In this document: positions 26,108 through 34,108 of the stretch, one piece after another
Position numbering within the stretch: position 1 is the first letter of the stretch
How the letters are laid out: each line of letters starts with the position of its first letter
Assembly (NCBI GenBank): GCA_001874255.1
Contig: MPDC01000034.1
Location: 1 to 37,523 of the forward strand
DNA length: 37,523 nucleotides
Source: Alphaproteobacteria bacterium MedPE-SWcel
GTDB taxonomy: Bacteria; Pseudomonadota; Alphaproteobacteria; Rhodobacterales; Rhodobacteraceae
Direction: 5' to 3'
Translations under genes and position numbers: made by a program
Notes under the pieces: model-generated
The model's input: only the letters and a program-made list of their open reading frames with translations
What the model was told of the DNA's origin: nothing
The model's database searches: none

Positions 26108-27399
26108 ATCTTATCCCCGTCCGCCAACAGACCCAGCGACGCGGCAAGGGTCAACTGGATCAACACCACTTCGTATTTTGCATCAATATAGGCCTGCTCC
26201 CGTTTCACGAGCTCTTCGTAAATCGGGATGACATCCATGACCGGGCGCTGACCGGCCTCAAACTGCGCCTTGAACAGGCGGTAGGTTTCGCGGCTGGCCC
26301 GGGACAGGGCCAATGCTTCGTGTTCCTGCCGCCGATAAGAGGCCAGGCGCTGGATTTCCCGGCTGTATTCACGGCGGGCGTCTTCCTCGGCTTCGCCGAT
26401 CCGGCGCAGGGCCGCCTCCTTGGAGGCTTCGATGGCCTGCAGTGCCGCGGGCGTGCCCAGCCCCAGAGGTTCCGACAGGTTCAACACCACGCCCGCGCCA
26501 GAGCCTTCGCTGCCGATCTGGCCCGTGGCCCCGACCTGCGGCAGCAGGCCCGCCCGTTCCATCTTGGCCTGCTCGATCGTGCGTGTGGCTTCGGATTTCG
26601 CTTTCAGGACACTGAGATAGTCGCTGCCGTTCGGCGGCAGGCTGAGTTCCAGCCGCTGCGGTGCGGCCGAAAACTGTTGGCCGGTCATCGCCTCCAGCTC
26701 GGCGCGGGCAGTGCGGGCAGCGTCATTGGCGGTCGCCATGCTGGACTGGACGCCACTTATCTTGGACTGGACGACACTCAGATCCGACCGGTCCGACACG
26801 CCACCGTTGACCCGGCCCACCACGACGCGCTCGAAATCGCGCATGGTGCGGACCGCGCGATGGGAATAGGCGGCTTTTTCGTCGCCGCGCAGACCCGCGA
26901 CATAGAGGCTGAGCGCAGATTTCACGCGGTCATTCATATCCTCGGACAGCGACACGGCGGCCACTTCGACATCTGCTGCGGCAAAGGCGCGTTCGGCCTT
27001 GCGGCGACCATTGTCAAAGAGGATCTGTTCCAGAAGCAGGCTTGCCACCATGTCCCCGAGATCGGTGAGGCTGACGGTCGGCCGCAGGGAGGGCAGCCAG
27101 TTTTTGGATTTGGCTTCCGCGCGCAGTCTCGCGCTGATCAAGGCCGATTCTGATGCGCGGGCAGAGGCACGGAGCGATGCGTCAGCGACGGCGGAGTAGG
27201 CAGTGTCCCCCTGCAGCAGTGACCGGCGATGCATCAAAGCGGTGATGACTTCGGACTGGGGGGCGTCCTCGGCCTGGGCAAAATTGCTCTGAGGGGCTGA
27301 TCCAGCCTCGCCCCCAGACCCGCCTCCGGCAATCGGCAGTCCGCACGCCGTCAGGCCGCACAGAAGTGCAACGGCAGAGATGCGTTGTGCCAGATTCAT
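26104..27399 (-). CDS. TolC-like outer-membrane lipoprotein of type I secretion
   Basis: A 431-residue TolC/LapE-like outer membrane efflux protein. The N-terminus has a lipoprotein signal with lipobox LTAC (Cys19), then a Gly/Ser linker. The rest is dominated by long amphipathic helices with the two repeated OEP-type halves, for example NWLPSLRPTVSLTDLG in the first and RAGLLPQVGATGQIGSEG in the second. It ends in ASLGLLADGDKI. It forms the outer-membrane exit duct for the adhesin with the ABC and HlyD-like proteins. It lies 108 bp after the adhesin gene, with a nested hairpin in between, and overlaps the ABC start by the TTGA junction. Confidence 0.88.
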   Translation of the reverse strand: MNLAQRISAVALLCGLTACGLPIAGGGSGGEAGSAPQSNFAQAEDAPQSEVITALMHRRSLLQGDTAYSAVADASLRASARASESALISARLRAEAKSKNWLPSLRPTVSLTDLGDMVASLLLEQILFDNGRRKAERAFAAADVEVAAVSLSEDMNDRVKSALSLYVAGLRGDEKAAYSHRAVRTMRDFERVVVGRVNGGVSDRSDLSVVQSKISGVQSSMATANDAARTARAELEAMTGQQFSAAPQRLELSLPPNGSDYLSVLKAKSEATRTIEQAKMERAGLLPQVGATGQIGSEGSGAGVVLNLSEPLGLGTPAALQAIEASKEAALRRIGEAEEDARREYSREIQRLASYRRQEHEALALSRASRETYRLFKAQFEAGQRPVMDVIPIYEELVKREQAYIDAKYEVVLIQLTLAASLGLLADGDKI

Positions 27400-27451
27400 A
27401 GGTCGTCCTCGTGCCTCTGTTCCTGCGTTTTGTTCCGCAGGTTATAGAAAG

Positions 27452-27499
27452 GGCGCGGCCAGATTTCCTCTGTCGCAGAGGAAGACCGAGGGCCGCGCC
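27452..27499 (-). promoter_or_regulatory. Nested hairpin after the adhesin gene, probable attenuator
   Basis: An outer perfect 9-bp stem GGCGCGGCC (27452-27460) / GGCCGCGCC (27491-27499) encloses an inner perfect 8-bp stem TTCCTCTG / CAGAGGAA (27465-27483) with a 3-nt loop. On the transcribed minus strand the structure is followed by CCTTTCTAT, only a weak U-tract. It lies 9 bp after the adhesin stop and 53 bp before the channel gene, a good place for partial termination so that adhesin message exceeds exporter message. The role is inferred. Confidence 0.65.
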
Positions 27500-27507
27500 A
27501 GATGCGC

Positions 27508-30087
27508 CTAGATGATGACGTTTACGTCGTCTTCGACCAGAAGCGTCGTGTCGCCGGTGCCGATCGTGTAGACGTTGTATGTTTCCCCATCGATGGTCTG
27601 CGTGCCCTGATGGGTGCCACCGGCCAGAGTCACGGTATCATCGGATCCGCCAAGAACCTGAAGCGTGTCGGAGTTGCCGGACAGGGTGTTGATGTCGGCT
27701 TCCGTGAGGGTCAGATTGGTGTTGGACGCATATTCGAGGTTCAGCGCGTCGATATTGAAGGCGCTGATGCCTGCGTGATCCAGAGTTCCGCTTTCCGTGG
27801 CATTGTCCTGAAACAGCACCATCGTGGAGGACGAATTGCCTGCACTGTCCTCGCTGTTGACGATGAGGTTGGTGCCATCCGCGAGCGCCGTGTCGAATGT
27901 GAATTCGGTGCCGAAGACCGGGTCCTGCGTCAAGGAGGCGGCAGGCTCGTCCGTGGTTCCGTCGCTTTCCAGCGTGTGTACCGAATAGCTGGCGGTCGCG
28001 CCTTCTGTGGCGATCCGGCGGACGTCGGCGCCGGCCAGGGTGACGGAATCGACCGTCGGCGTAACGTATTGCGTATCGACGTCGAACCCCTGCGACAGGG
28101 TTTCGACGTTTCCGGCCCCATCCGTTGCCGTGATCGTTGCGGTGGTGGTATAGGTCCCGCCGGGCAAATCGTCGGCGTCCAGTGTCAAAGACCAGTTTCC
28201 GTCAGCATCGACCGTGGCGGTATGTGCGGTGCCAGAGATCTCGACCTCGACGGTTGAGCCCGCCTCGACGGTGCCTTCCAGCGTGAACCCGTCGTTCATT
28301 TCCTGCAGGTTGATGATGTCATCAGCGGTCTGATCCGCATCGGAGGCATAGCTAACGACTTCGGTGTCCAACCCGACCGTGTCGGTGTCACTTTCAACAT
28401 TGCCCAGATCATCGGTGATCGACGCAGACACATCGAGGGTGTCGGTGCCTTCGGGGATTTCACTGGCGGCAAAATCATAGGACCAGTTGCCCGACGCGTC
28501 CGCGACGGTGGTGCCGGTCGCATCTGCGAGCGTCACGGTCACGGTCTCGCCAGGGGTCGCGGTGCCGGTGACGGTGACACCGTCGGCGCGCTCAGTGGCA
28601 TTGATGATGTCGTCGCCTTCGATCGGATCATCCGAGAGCTGTACAAAACCCGCATCGGTATCAATGGTTATGGTCGAGCTCGCCGTCGCCGTGTTGCCGA
28701 CCAGATCGGTGGATGTGACAGAAATCCCGGTGTCATATTCGCCGTCGGCCAGGGTGCCTGCCTCATAGGTGACCGTCCAGGCCCCGGTGCTGTCTGCTAT
28801 TGCGGTTCTCGTCACACCTGCCGCCAAGGAGAGACCGGTGCTGTTTGCGGTTGCGTCACTCGCCAGATCCCCGACCGTCACGGTGACGGTTGCTCCGGCT
28901 TCGGCCATGCCGGTGATCGCCACACCTGCGGCAGCTTCGGAGGCCGTGACGATATCATCACCGCCGGACAGGCCAGTGTCGATCGAGACCGTCGTTTCCG
29001 TGTCGACTTCGAGGATGTCGGTCGTCGTCGTGCTGTTTCCATGCGCGTCGGTGGTGGTGACGGTGATCCCGGTTTCATACTCGCCGGTCGCGATTTCTTC
29101 GGAGGTGAAGGTCACAGACCAGGTGCCGTCTTCGGCGACCGTGGTTGTCTGGGTTGCGCCAGAGATTTCAAGCGTGACCGTGGCACCAGGCTCACCGGTG
29201 CCCGAAATGATCGTGCCACTGGATTGTTCGTCACCGTCTACGATGTCGCCGACGGATTGAGTGCCCTCGGTGATGATCACGGTGGGCGGTTCGCTGTCGA
29301 TATCAATGGTCGGGCCGTCGAGGTCCTCGTACACGGTGCCGTCCGGTGCAACCACTGTGACAGTGGTCTCGTAGACACCGTCGTCGGGCAGATCGTCGGT
29401 CGGAATGTTCACGGACCAGGTGCCATCATCTCCAACCGTCGTGGTGACGACAACGGTGCCGATGGTGACTTCAACGTCTGATCCTGCCTCGCCTGTTCCT
29501 GAAATGGTGACCCCGTCCGGGTCTCCTTCGGGCACGTCATAGGTCCCGTCCGCGTCGTTCACGGTCGGGATGATCGCCCCGGTGCCACCATCGCCGTCAC
29601 CGTCGCCGCCACCGCCGACCAAAAGGGCGGCGCCGGCTGCCGCTGCACCCAACCCGCCGAGGCCTCCCAGGAGCGGGGCCGCAAGGGGCGCGACCACGGG
29701 CTCGATACGGTCCACATCGAGAAAGACCATATCGTCGTATGCGCTCCATTTGCCCGACAGATCCAGAGGTTCGTAGCTTGCAAACAGCATCCCCTCCGCC
29801 TTGTCTTCCAGGACAACCTCGATGAAGTCACCCTCGTCGCTGAGGAAGAGGTTCTTTGACCCCACGCCGATGTCGTAGAAGCCATCCAGCTCGATGACAG
29901 TTCCATCCGCGAGCGTGATATGGAGATCCCGTCCCCGACGGGCGTAGCTCTCGATATCCGTCGGGTCGAGGTTGAGGGAAATGTCTTTGGCGCCGGACGT
30001 CGGAATAACGGACGGGGACCCTTCAGAAGAGGTGCCGTGCTGATTTGTACCCGATGCGTCGCGGGCAATGTATGCAACGATGCTCAT
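27508..30087 (-). CDS. BapA-like surface adhesin, type I secreted, Ig-like repeats
   Basis: An acidic 859-residue protein with no N-terminal signal peptide. Residues about 30-130 match the BapA-prefix-like domain (DISLNLDPTDIESYARRGRDL, cited as a landmark; then ELDGFYD). Residues 130-168 are a hydrophobic Ala/Gly-rich bridge ending in GGGGDGDGDGG. About 171-672 are five Ig-like repeats of roughly 95-110 residues, each with the pattern TVxVxxxGxWS and DxxGN, plus a more divergent sixth to about 760. The C-terminus (LTLTEADINTL, DTVTLAGG, ending VEDDVNVII) has the form of the uncleaved type I secretion signal of this adhesin class. No clear RTX nonapeptide array was seen. It is first in an operon with its exporter. 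Likely role: attachment and biofilm formation. The start ATG is 30085-30087. Confidence 0.85.
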   Translation of the reverse strand: MSIVAYIARDASGTNQHGTSSEGSPSVIPTSGAKDISLNLDPTDIESYARRGRDLHITLADGTVIELDGFYDIGVGSKNLFLSDEGDFIEVVLEDKAEGMLFASYEPLDLSGKWSAYDDMVFLDVDRIEPVVAPLAAPLLGGLGGLGAAAAGAALLVGGGGDGDGDGGTGAIIPTVNDADGTYDVPEGDPDGVTISGTGEAGSDVEVTIGTVVVTTTVGDDGTWSVNIPTDDLPDDGVYETTVTVVAPDGTVYEDLDGPTIDIDSEPPTVIITEGTQSVGDIVDGDEQSSGTIISGTGEPGATVTLEISGATQTTTVAEDGTWSVTFTSEEIATGEYETGITVTTTDAHGNSTTTTDILEVDTETTVSIDTGLSGGDDIVTASEAAAGVAITGMAEAGATVTVTVGDLASDATANSTGLSLAAGVTRTAIADSTGAWTVTYEAGTLADGEYDTGISVTSTDLVGNTATASSTITIDTDAGFVQLSDDPIEGDDIINATERADGVTVTGTATPGETVTVTLADATGTTVADASGNWSYDFAASEIPEGTDTLDVSASITDDLGNVESDTDTVGLDTEVVSYASDADQTADDIINLQEMNDGFTLEGTVEAGSTVEVEISGTAHTATVDADGNWSLTLDADDLPGGTYTTTATITATDGAGNVETLSQGFDVDTQYVTPTVDSVTLAGADVRRIATEGATASYSVHTLESDGTTDEPAASLTQDPVFGTEFTFDTALADGTNLIVNSEDSAGNSSSTMVLFQDNATESGTLDHAGISAFNIDALNLEYASNTNLTLTEADINTLSGNSDTLQVLGGSDDTVTLAGGTHQGTQTIDGETYNVYTIGTGDTTLLVEDDVNVII
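28072..29577 (-). repeat. Tandem Ig-like domain repeats within the adhesin gene
   Basis: Five protein-level repeats (about residues 171-266, 267-365, 366-477, 478-575 and 576-672), each opening with a strand such as VTISGTGEAGSDVEVTIG and carrying a GxWS/W motif mid-way. At DNA level they have diverged, so recent unequal crossing-over is not obvious. Repeat 3 has an insertion of about a dozen residues after GDLASDATA. Confidence 0.8.
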
Positions 30088-30834
30088 GCCTAACTGCTCA
30101 CTTTATACCGGACACGTAGCATAAGTGCCCCGCGCCGCTGGTTTCAATTGCCTGTACTTGTCTGCCTCATGCCGTCTGCGCGGCGTTCTTATGGTTAATA
30201 TGCATTCATCAATATTTATGTGTCCAGTCCAAGATTGGCCAAACAGGTCGAGATTGCCGTGTTTGCAGGTCTCAAATGGCCAAGTTCGAGCGGTTGTGTT
30301 CCATTCGTGACCTATTTGCTGCAGTCGTTAATGAAGTGTTAACGTGGGGTTATTCCCGAATTTGCCCTTGAGCCTTCCGCCGTCACTGAAGGTCGCAGGG
30401 GGCGGCTGGGTCCGGTCGGGATTCCTTTTGGGGCAGGGGATTTCTGTGGGCCGACAAAGGACGGAATGGCTCCGGCACGACCGGTTCAACAGCCTGTCAA
30501 ACGAGGCGCTCCGCCTAGTTTTCGGGCAGCAATTCAGGAAAACTCACCGCTGTTAACGGAAAATATACCAAACTTCATTATACCCAATGGCACATGTAGT
30601 GTATGGTGAAATCAAAACGTCATCCGACGCTGCAGCTCTTGGCATCGACCAATTTCCTCCTAGTTTTAAGCCTGTAGAGGAGCTCGGTGCCTGAATAATC
30701 TTCGGCAGCGCCGAGCAGTACCCATAATAATACCAGCGCGGACACCCCATGGCCCTCGTCAGGCTTCCCTGTTCGCGTGGAATCCGAAGACCCAGGAGGA
30801 CGGGTAACGACGTTAACCAGGAGGCGAGACCCCG
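30088..30834. other. 747-bp gap between adhesin operon and prkA
   Basis: This is the divergent control region for the adhesin operon (minus) and prkA (plus). It is AT-richer near both ends and GC-rich in the middle (about 30360-30530). It holds a CtrA-like box (30328-30342), several other TTAA/GTTAAC words (30190s, 30553) and a 13-bp hairpin TCGGC-AGC-GCCGA near 30701-30715. A 35-codon frame (30587-30694) without ribosome site is not accepted as a gene. A good AGGAGG ribosome site precedes prkA. No tRNA or recognisable gene remnant was seen, and the centre remains unexplained. Confidence 0.5.
30328..30342. promoter_or_regulatory. Candidate CtrA-binding box
   Basis: TTAATGAAGTGTTAA matches the alphaproteobacterial CtrA consensus TTAA-N7-TTAA exactly. 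It is 241 bp upstream of the adhesin start and about 490 bp upstream of prkA. In Rhodobacterales CtrA controls motility and related lifestyle traits, so control of an adhesin would make sense, but a single match in an AT-rich gap can arise by chance. Confidence 0.4.
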
Positions 30835-32769
30835 ATGAATAAAGTTGCAGAGCTTTTTGCAGAGGCCTATGGCCAGACGCGCGAGCAGGAAATGTCTTTG
30901 CAGGACTATCTCATGGCCTGTCGCGATGATCCCAGCATGTACGCCAATGTGGCGGAGCGGATGCTGAAGGCCATCGGTCAGGAGGAATTGGTCGACACAT
31001 CGAAGGACGCCCGGCTGGGGCCGATTTTCCAGAACCGCACAATCAAGCGCTACGCCGCCTTCAATGACTTCTACGGCATGGAGGATACGGTTGAACGGAT
31101 TGTCGGCTACTTCCGTCACGCGGCGCAGGGGCTGGAGGAGCGAAAGCAAATCCTCTACCTGTTGGGCCCGGTTGGCGGCGGGAAATCTTCCTTGGCGGAG
31201 CGTCTGAAGCGCCTTGTCGAGGATCAGCCGATCTATGTGTTGAAGGCCGGGGATCAGATCTCGCCGATTTTCGAAAGCCCGCTTGGCCTGTTCGATCCGA
31301 TCCGCATGGGGCCGCTTCTGGAAGAGGAATATGGCATTGCCACCCATCGTCTGCCGGGGCTGATGTCGCCTTGGGCTGTTCAGCGGCTTGACGAATTCGA
31401 GGGCAATATCAACAAGTTCTCGGTCGTGCGCCTGCATCCTTCGCGGTTGCGCCGGATTTGTGTGGCCAAAGTCGAGCCCGGCGATGAGAACAATCAGGAC
31501 ATTTCGACCTTGGTGGGCAAGGTCGACATCCGCCAGCTGGAGCATTTCAGCCAGGACAATCCCGATGCCTACAGTTTCTCCGGGGGGCTCAATCGGGCAA
31601 CTCAGGGCGTGCTTGAGTTCGTCGAGATGTTCAAGGCGCCGATCAAGATGTTGCATCCGCTTCTGACCGCGACGCAGGAAGGCAACTATATGGGGACGGA
31701 GAGCTTCGGTGCGATCCCCTTCAACGGGCTGATCCTGGCGCATTCGAACGAAAGCGAATGGCAGACCTTCAAGAACAACAAGAACAACGAAGCCTTTATC
31801 GACCGGGTGTCCATCGTAAAGGTGCCCTATTGCCTGCGGGTGACCGAAGAGTCGAAGATCTATGACAAGCTGTTGCAGCATTCGGAGCTGCGCACCGCGT
31901 CCTGTGCGCCGGAAACGTTGAAAATCCTCAGCCGGTTTTCGGTTCTGACCCGGCTGAAGCCCCATGAGAATTCAAACCTCTATTCCAAGATGCGGGTCTA
32001 TGATGGCGAAAGCCTGAAGGACACCGATCCCAAGGCCAAGACGGTCCAGGAATATCAGGACAGGGCCGGCGTCGACGAGGGCATGAACGGGATTTCGACC
32101 CGCTTTGCCTTCAAGGTGCTGTCGTCGGTGTTCAACTATGACACCAAGGAGGTCGCGGCCGATCCGGTGCATCTGATGTATGTGCTCGAACAGATGATCA
32201 AGCGCGAGCAATTTCCGCAGGAAACAGAGCAGAAATACCTCGCCTTCATCAAGACCGATCTGGCACCGCGCTATGAGGAGTTCATCGGCAACGAGATCCA
32301 GAAGGCCTATCTGGAGAGCTATACCGAATACGGGCAGAATGTCTTTGACCGCTACATTGCCTACGCGGACGCCTGGATCGAGGAACAGGATTACAAAGAC
32401 CCTGACACAGGGCAGCTCTATGATCGCGAGGTTCTGGACGCGGAGCTGTCAAAGATCGAAAAACCTGTCGGCATCGCCAATCCCAAGGATTTCCGCAACG
32501 AAGTGGTGAAATTCGCGCTGCGGCACCGGGCCAATACAGGCGTGAACCCGGCCTGGAATTCCTATGAAAAGCTGCGGGATGTGATCGAAAAGCATATGTT
32601 CAGTCAGGTTGAGGAGCTGCTGCCAGTGATTTCCTTCGGGTCCAAGAAGGACAGCCAGACGGAGGGCAAACATCAGGAATTTGTCGAGCGGATGCGCGAA
32701 CATGGCTACACTGACAGGCAGGTCCGGCGCCTTGTCGAGTGGTACATGCGTGTGAACAAGGCGGGCTAA
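30835..32769 (+). CDS. prkA: PrkA-type serine protein kinase / AAA domain
   Basis: A 644-residue PrkA-family protein: N-terminal AAA-like ATPase domain with Walker A GPVGGGKSS (residues 111-119) and a C-terminal kinase-like PrkA domain. Full length for the family. PrkA (YeaG in E. coli) is a cytoplasmic protein linked to nutrient stress, nitrogen starvation and stationary phase; some homologues have been described as AAA+ proteases rather than kinases, so the biochemical role is not fully settled. The start ATG (30835) has an AGGAGG upstream. It leads a three-gene operon with a 17-bp gap to yeaH and likely has its own promoter in the 747-bp gap. Confidence 0.94.
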   Translation: MNKVAELFAEAYGQTREQEMSLQDYLMACRDDPSMYANVAERMLKAIGQEELVDTSKDARLGPIFQNRTIKRYAAFNDFYGMEDTVERIVGYFRHAAQGLEERKQILYLLGPVGGGKSSLAERLKRLVEDQPIYVLKAGDQISPIFESPLGLFDPIRMGPLLEEEYGIATHRLPGLMSPWAVQRLDEFEGNINKFSVVRLHPSRLRRICVAKVEPGDENNQDISTLVGKVDIRQLEHFSQDNPDAYSFSGGLNRATQGVLEFVEMFKAPIKMLHPLLTATQEGNYMGTESFGAIPFNGLILAHSNESEWQTFKNNKNNEAFIDRVSIVKVPYCLRVTEESKIYDKLLQHSELRTASCAPETLKILSRFSVLTRLKPHENSNLYSKMRVYDGESLKDTDPKAKTVQEYQDRAGVDEGMNGISTRFAFKVLSSVFNYDTKEVAADPVHLMYVLEQMIKREQFPQETEQKYLAFIKTDLAPRYEEFIGNEIQKAYLESYTEYGQNVFDRYIAYADAWIEEQDYKDPDTGQLYDREVLDAELSKIEKPVGIANPKDFRNEVVKFALRHRANTGVNPAWNSYEKLRDVIEKHMFSQVEELLPVISFGSKKDSQTEGKHQEFVERMREHGYTDRQVRRLVEWYMRVNKAG

Positions 32770-32786
32770 CAGACGGAGGTGTCTTG

Positions 32787-34103
32787 ATGCACCACTTCAT
32801 CGACAGGCGCGCAAATCCCAAGGGCAAGAGTTTGGGGAACCGGCAACGGTTCCTTCGCCGTGCGCGCGAGAATATCAAGGAACGGGTTGACCGCTCCATT
32901 CGGGAGAAATCGATTGGAAACAGCGATAGCATTCCGGAGAATGGAGAAGAAATAACAATACCTGCCAAAGGGTTGAAAGAGCCACGTTTGTATCACGGCC
33001 CCGGTGGTAATCGCCGACATGTTCTGCCGGGCAACAAGGATTTCGTGGTGGGCGATACGGTCGACCGTCCCAAGGGGGGCGCAGGAGCGGGCGGGCGCCA
33101 GGCCTCGGAGGATGGCGACGGCGATGACGAGTTCTCGTTTACCCTGACACGGGACGAATACCTTGAGATCCTGTTCGAGGGGTTGGAGCTGCCGGATCTC
33201 GTCGAGAAGGCGACGGTTGAGACAGAAACCATTGGCACGCGGCGGGCGGGGCTGACCACAGCGGGGACCCCGAACAACCTGAATCTGGTGCGGACCATGC
33301 GCAACTCTCTGGGGCGTCGCATTGCCTTGCAGCGGCCGACCTCGAAATCACAACGTGAAATCGAGGCGCAGATTGCCGAGCTGGAGGCGTTGGATGGGCG
33401 ATCGGACAGCCAGCAGGAAATGCTGGCCAGCCTGACGGCGAAGCTCGACGGGATCATGCGCAAGCGCCGGGTGGTGGGCTACATTGATCCGCTGGATCTG
33501 CGTTACGATACTTTTGTGCCGGAAAAGATCCGGAAATCCCGGGCCGTGGTCTTCTGTCTGATGGATGTCTCCGGCTCCATGCAGGAACGGGAAAAGGATC
33601 TCGCGAAACGGTTTTTCCTGCTGCTGCATCTGTTCCTGAGCCGGTGCTACGAACACACCGAACTGGTGTTCGTACGCCACACGCACTACGCGCAGGAAGT
33701 CGACGAAGAGACGTTTTTTTATGCACGCGAAACAGGCGGGACCATTGTCTCGACGGCGCTTGAGAAGATGAAGGAAATCATCGACGAGCGGTATTCGCCG
33801 GATGAGTGGAACATCTACGGGGCACAGGCCTCGGACGGGGAAAACTTTGGCAATGATTCCGTGCGATGCCGCAAGATCCTGATGGAGCAGCTGCTCCCTC
33901 TGTGCCAGTTCTATGCCTATGTGGAAATCGTCGAGGAAGCGGCCCAGATGCTGCTCGACAATTCTGAAACCGGCGAGGACCTGTGGCAGAACTACCGTCT
34001 TGTGAAAGCGGCGGCGGCCCATTTCGAGATGCAGCGTGTCTCGCAACCCGGTCACATCTACCCGATCTTCCGCGAGTTCTTTCTCCCCAAAGTGAAAGGC
34101 TGA
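32787..34103 (+). CDS. yeaH: DUF444 / YeaH family protein with VWA-like domain
   Basis: A 438-residue DUF444 protein. The basic N-terminus is MHHFIDRRANPKGKSLGNRQ, the family hallmark, followed by an acidic low-complexity stretch (about 105-116). A von Willebrand factor A-like fold has the MIDAS motif DVSGSM (260-265) and later TGGTIVSTAL and QASDGENF. It is thought to act with PrkA; molecular function unknown. The start is MHHFID (32787) after GACGGAGGTG; the upstream frame overlaps prkA. It ends 5 bp before spoVR. Confidence 0.93.
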   Translation: MHHFIDRRANPKGKSLGNRQRFLRRARENIKERVDRSIREKSIGNSDSIPENGEEITIPAKGLKEPRLYHGPGGNRRHVLPGNKDFVVGDTVDRPKGGAGAGGRQASEDGDGDDEFSFTLTRDEYLEILFEGLELPDLVEKATVETETIGTRRAGLTTAGTPNNLNLVRTMRNSLGRRIALQRPTSKSQREIEAQIAELEALDGRSDSQQEMLASLTAKLDGIMRKRRVVGYIDPLDLRYDTFVPEKIRKSRAVVFCLMDVSGSMQEREKDLAKRFFLLLHLFLSRCYEHTELVFVRHTHYAQEVDEETFFYARETGGTIVSTALEKMKEIIDERYSPDEWNIYGAQASDGENFGNDSVRCRKILMEQLLPLCQFYAYVEIVEEAAQMLLDNSETGEDLWQNYRLVKAAAAHFEMQRVSQPGHIYPIFREFFLPKVKG

Positions 34104-34108
34104 CCCAC

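Noticed and set aside
23585-26191. Very long open frame (868 codons) on the plus strand opposite the ABC exporter
   Set aside because: It is antisense to a clear ABC transporter; the translation is rich in His, Gln, Arg and Gly with no domain, as expected from reading GC-rich codons backwards.
27508-27800. RTX calcium-binding repeats in the adhesin C-terminus
   Set aside because: Only isolated GGSDD-like pieces are present; there is no run of GGxGxD nonapeptides.
28072-29577. Possible CRISPR or DNA-level tandem array
   Set aside because: The periodicity is in the protein (Ig-like domains of 95-110 residues); the DNA units are long and diverged, with no constant repeat and spacer pattern.
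30344-30556. 70-codon frame starting at GTG in the GC-rich middle of the same gap
   Set aside because: Odd composition, no ribosome site and no homology recognised by eye; kept only as part of the unexplained region.
30587-30694. Small 35-codon frame (begins MAHVVYGEIK) in the adhesin-prkA gap
   Set aside because: No ribosome-binding site upstream, no known family, and very short. It could be real but cannot be supported from sequence alone.
30553-31965. 470-codon minus-strand frame opposite prkA and part of the gap
   Set aside because: Antisense to a full-length PrkA with intact motifs; composition typical of a shadow.
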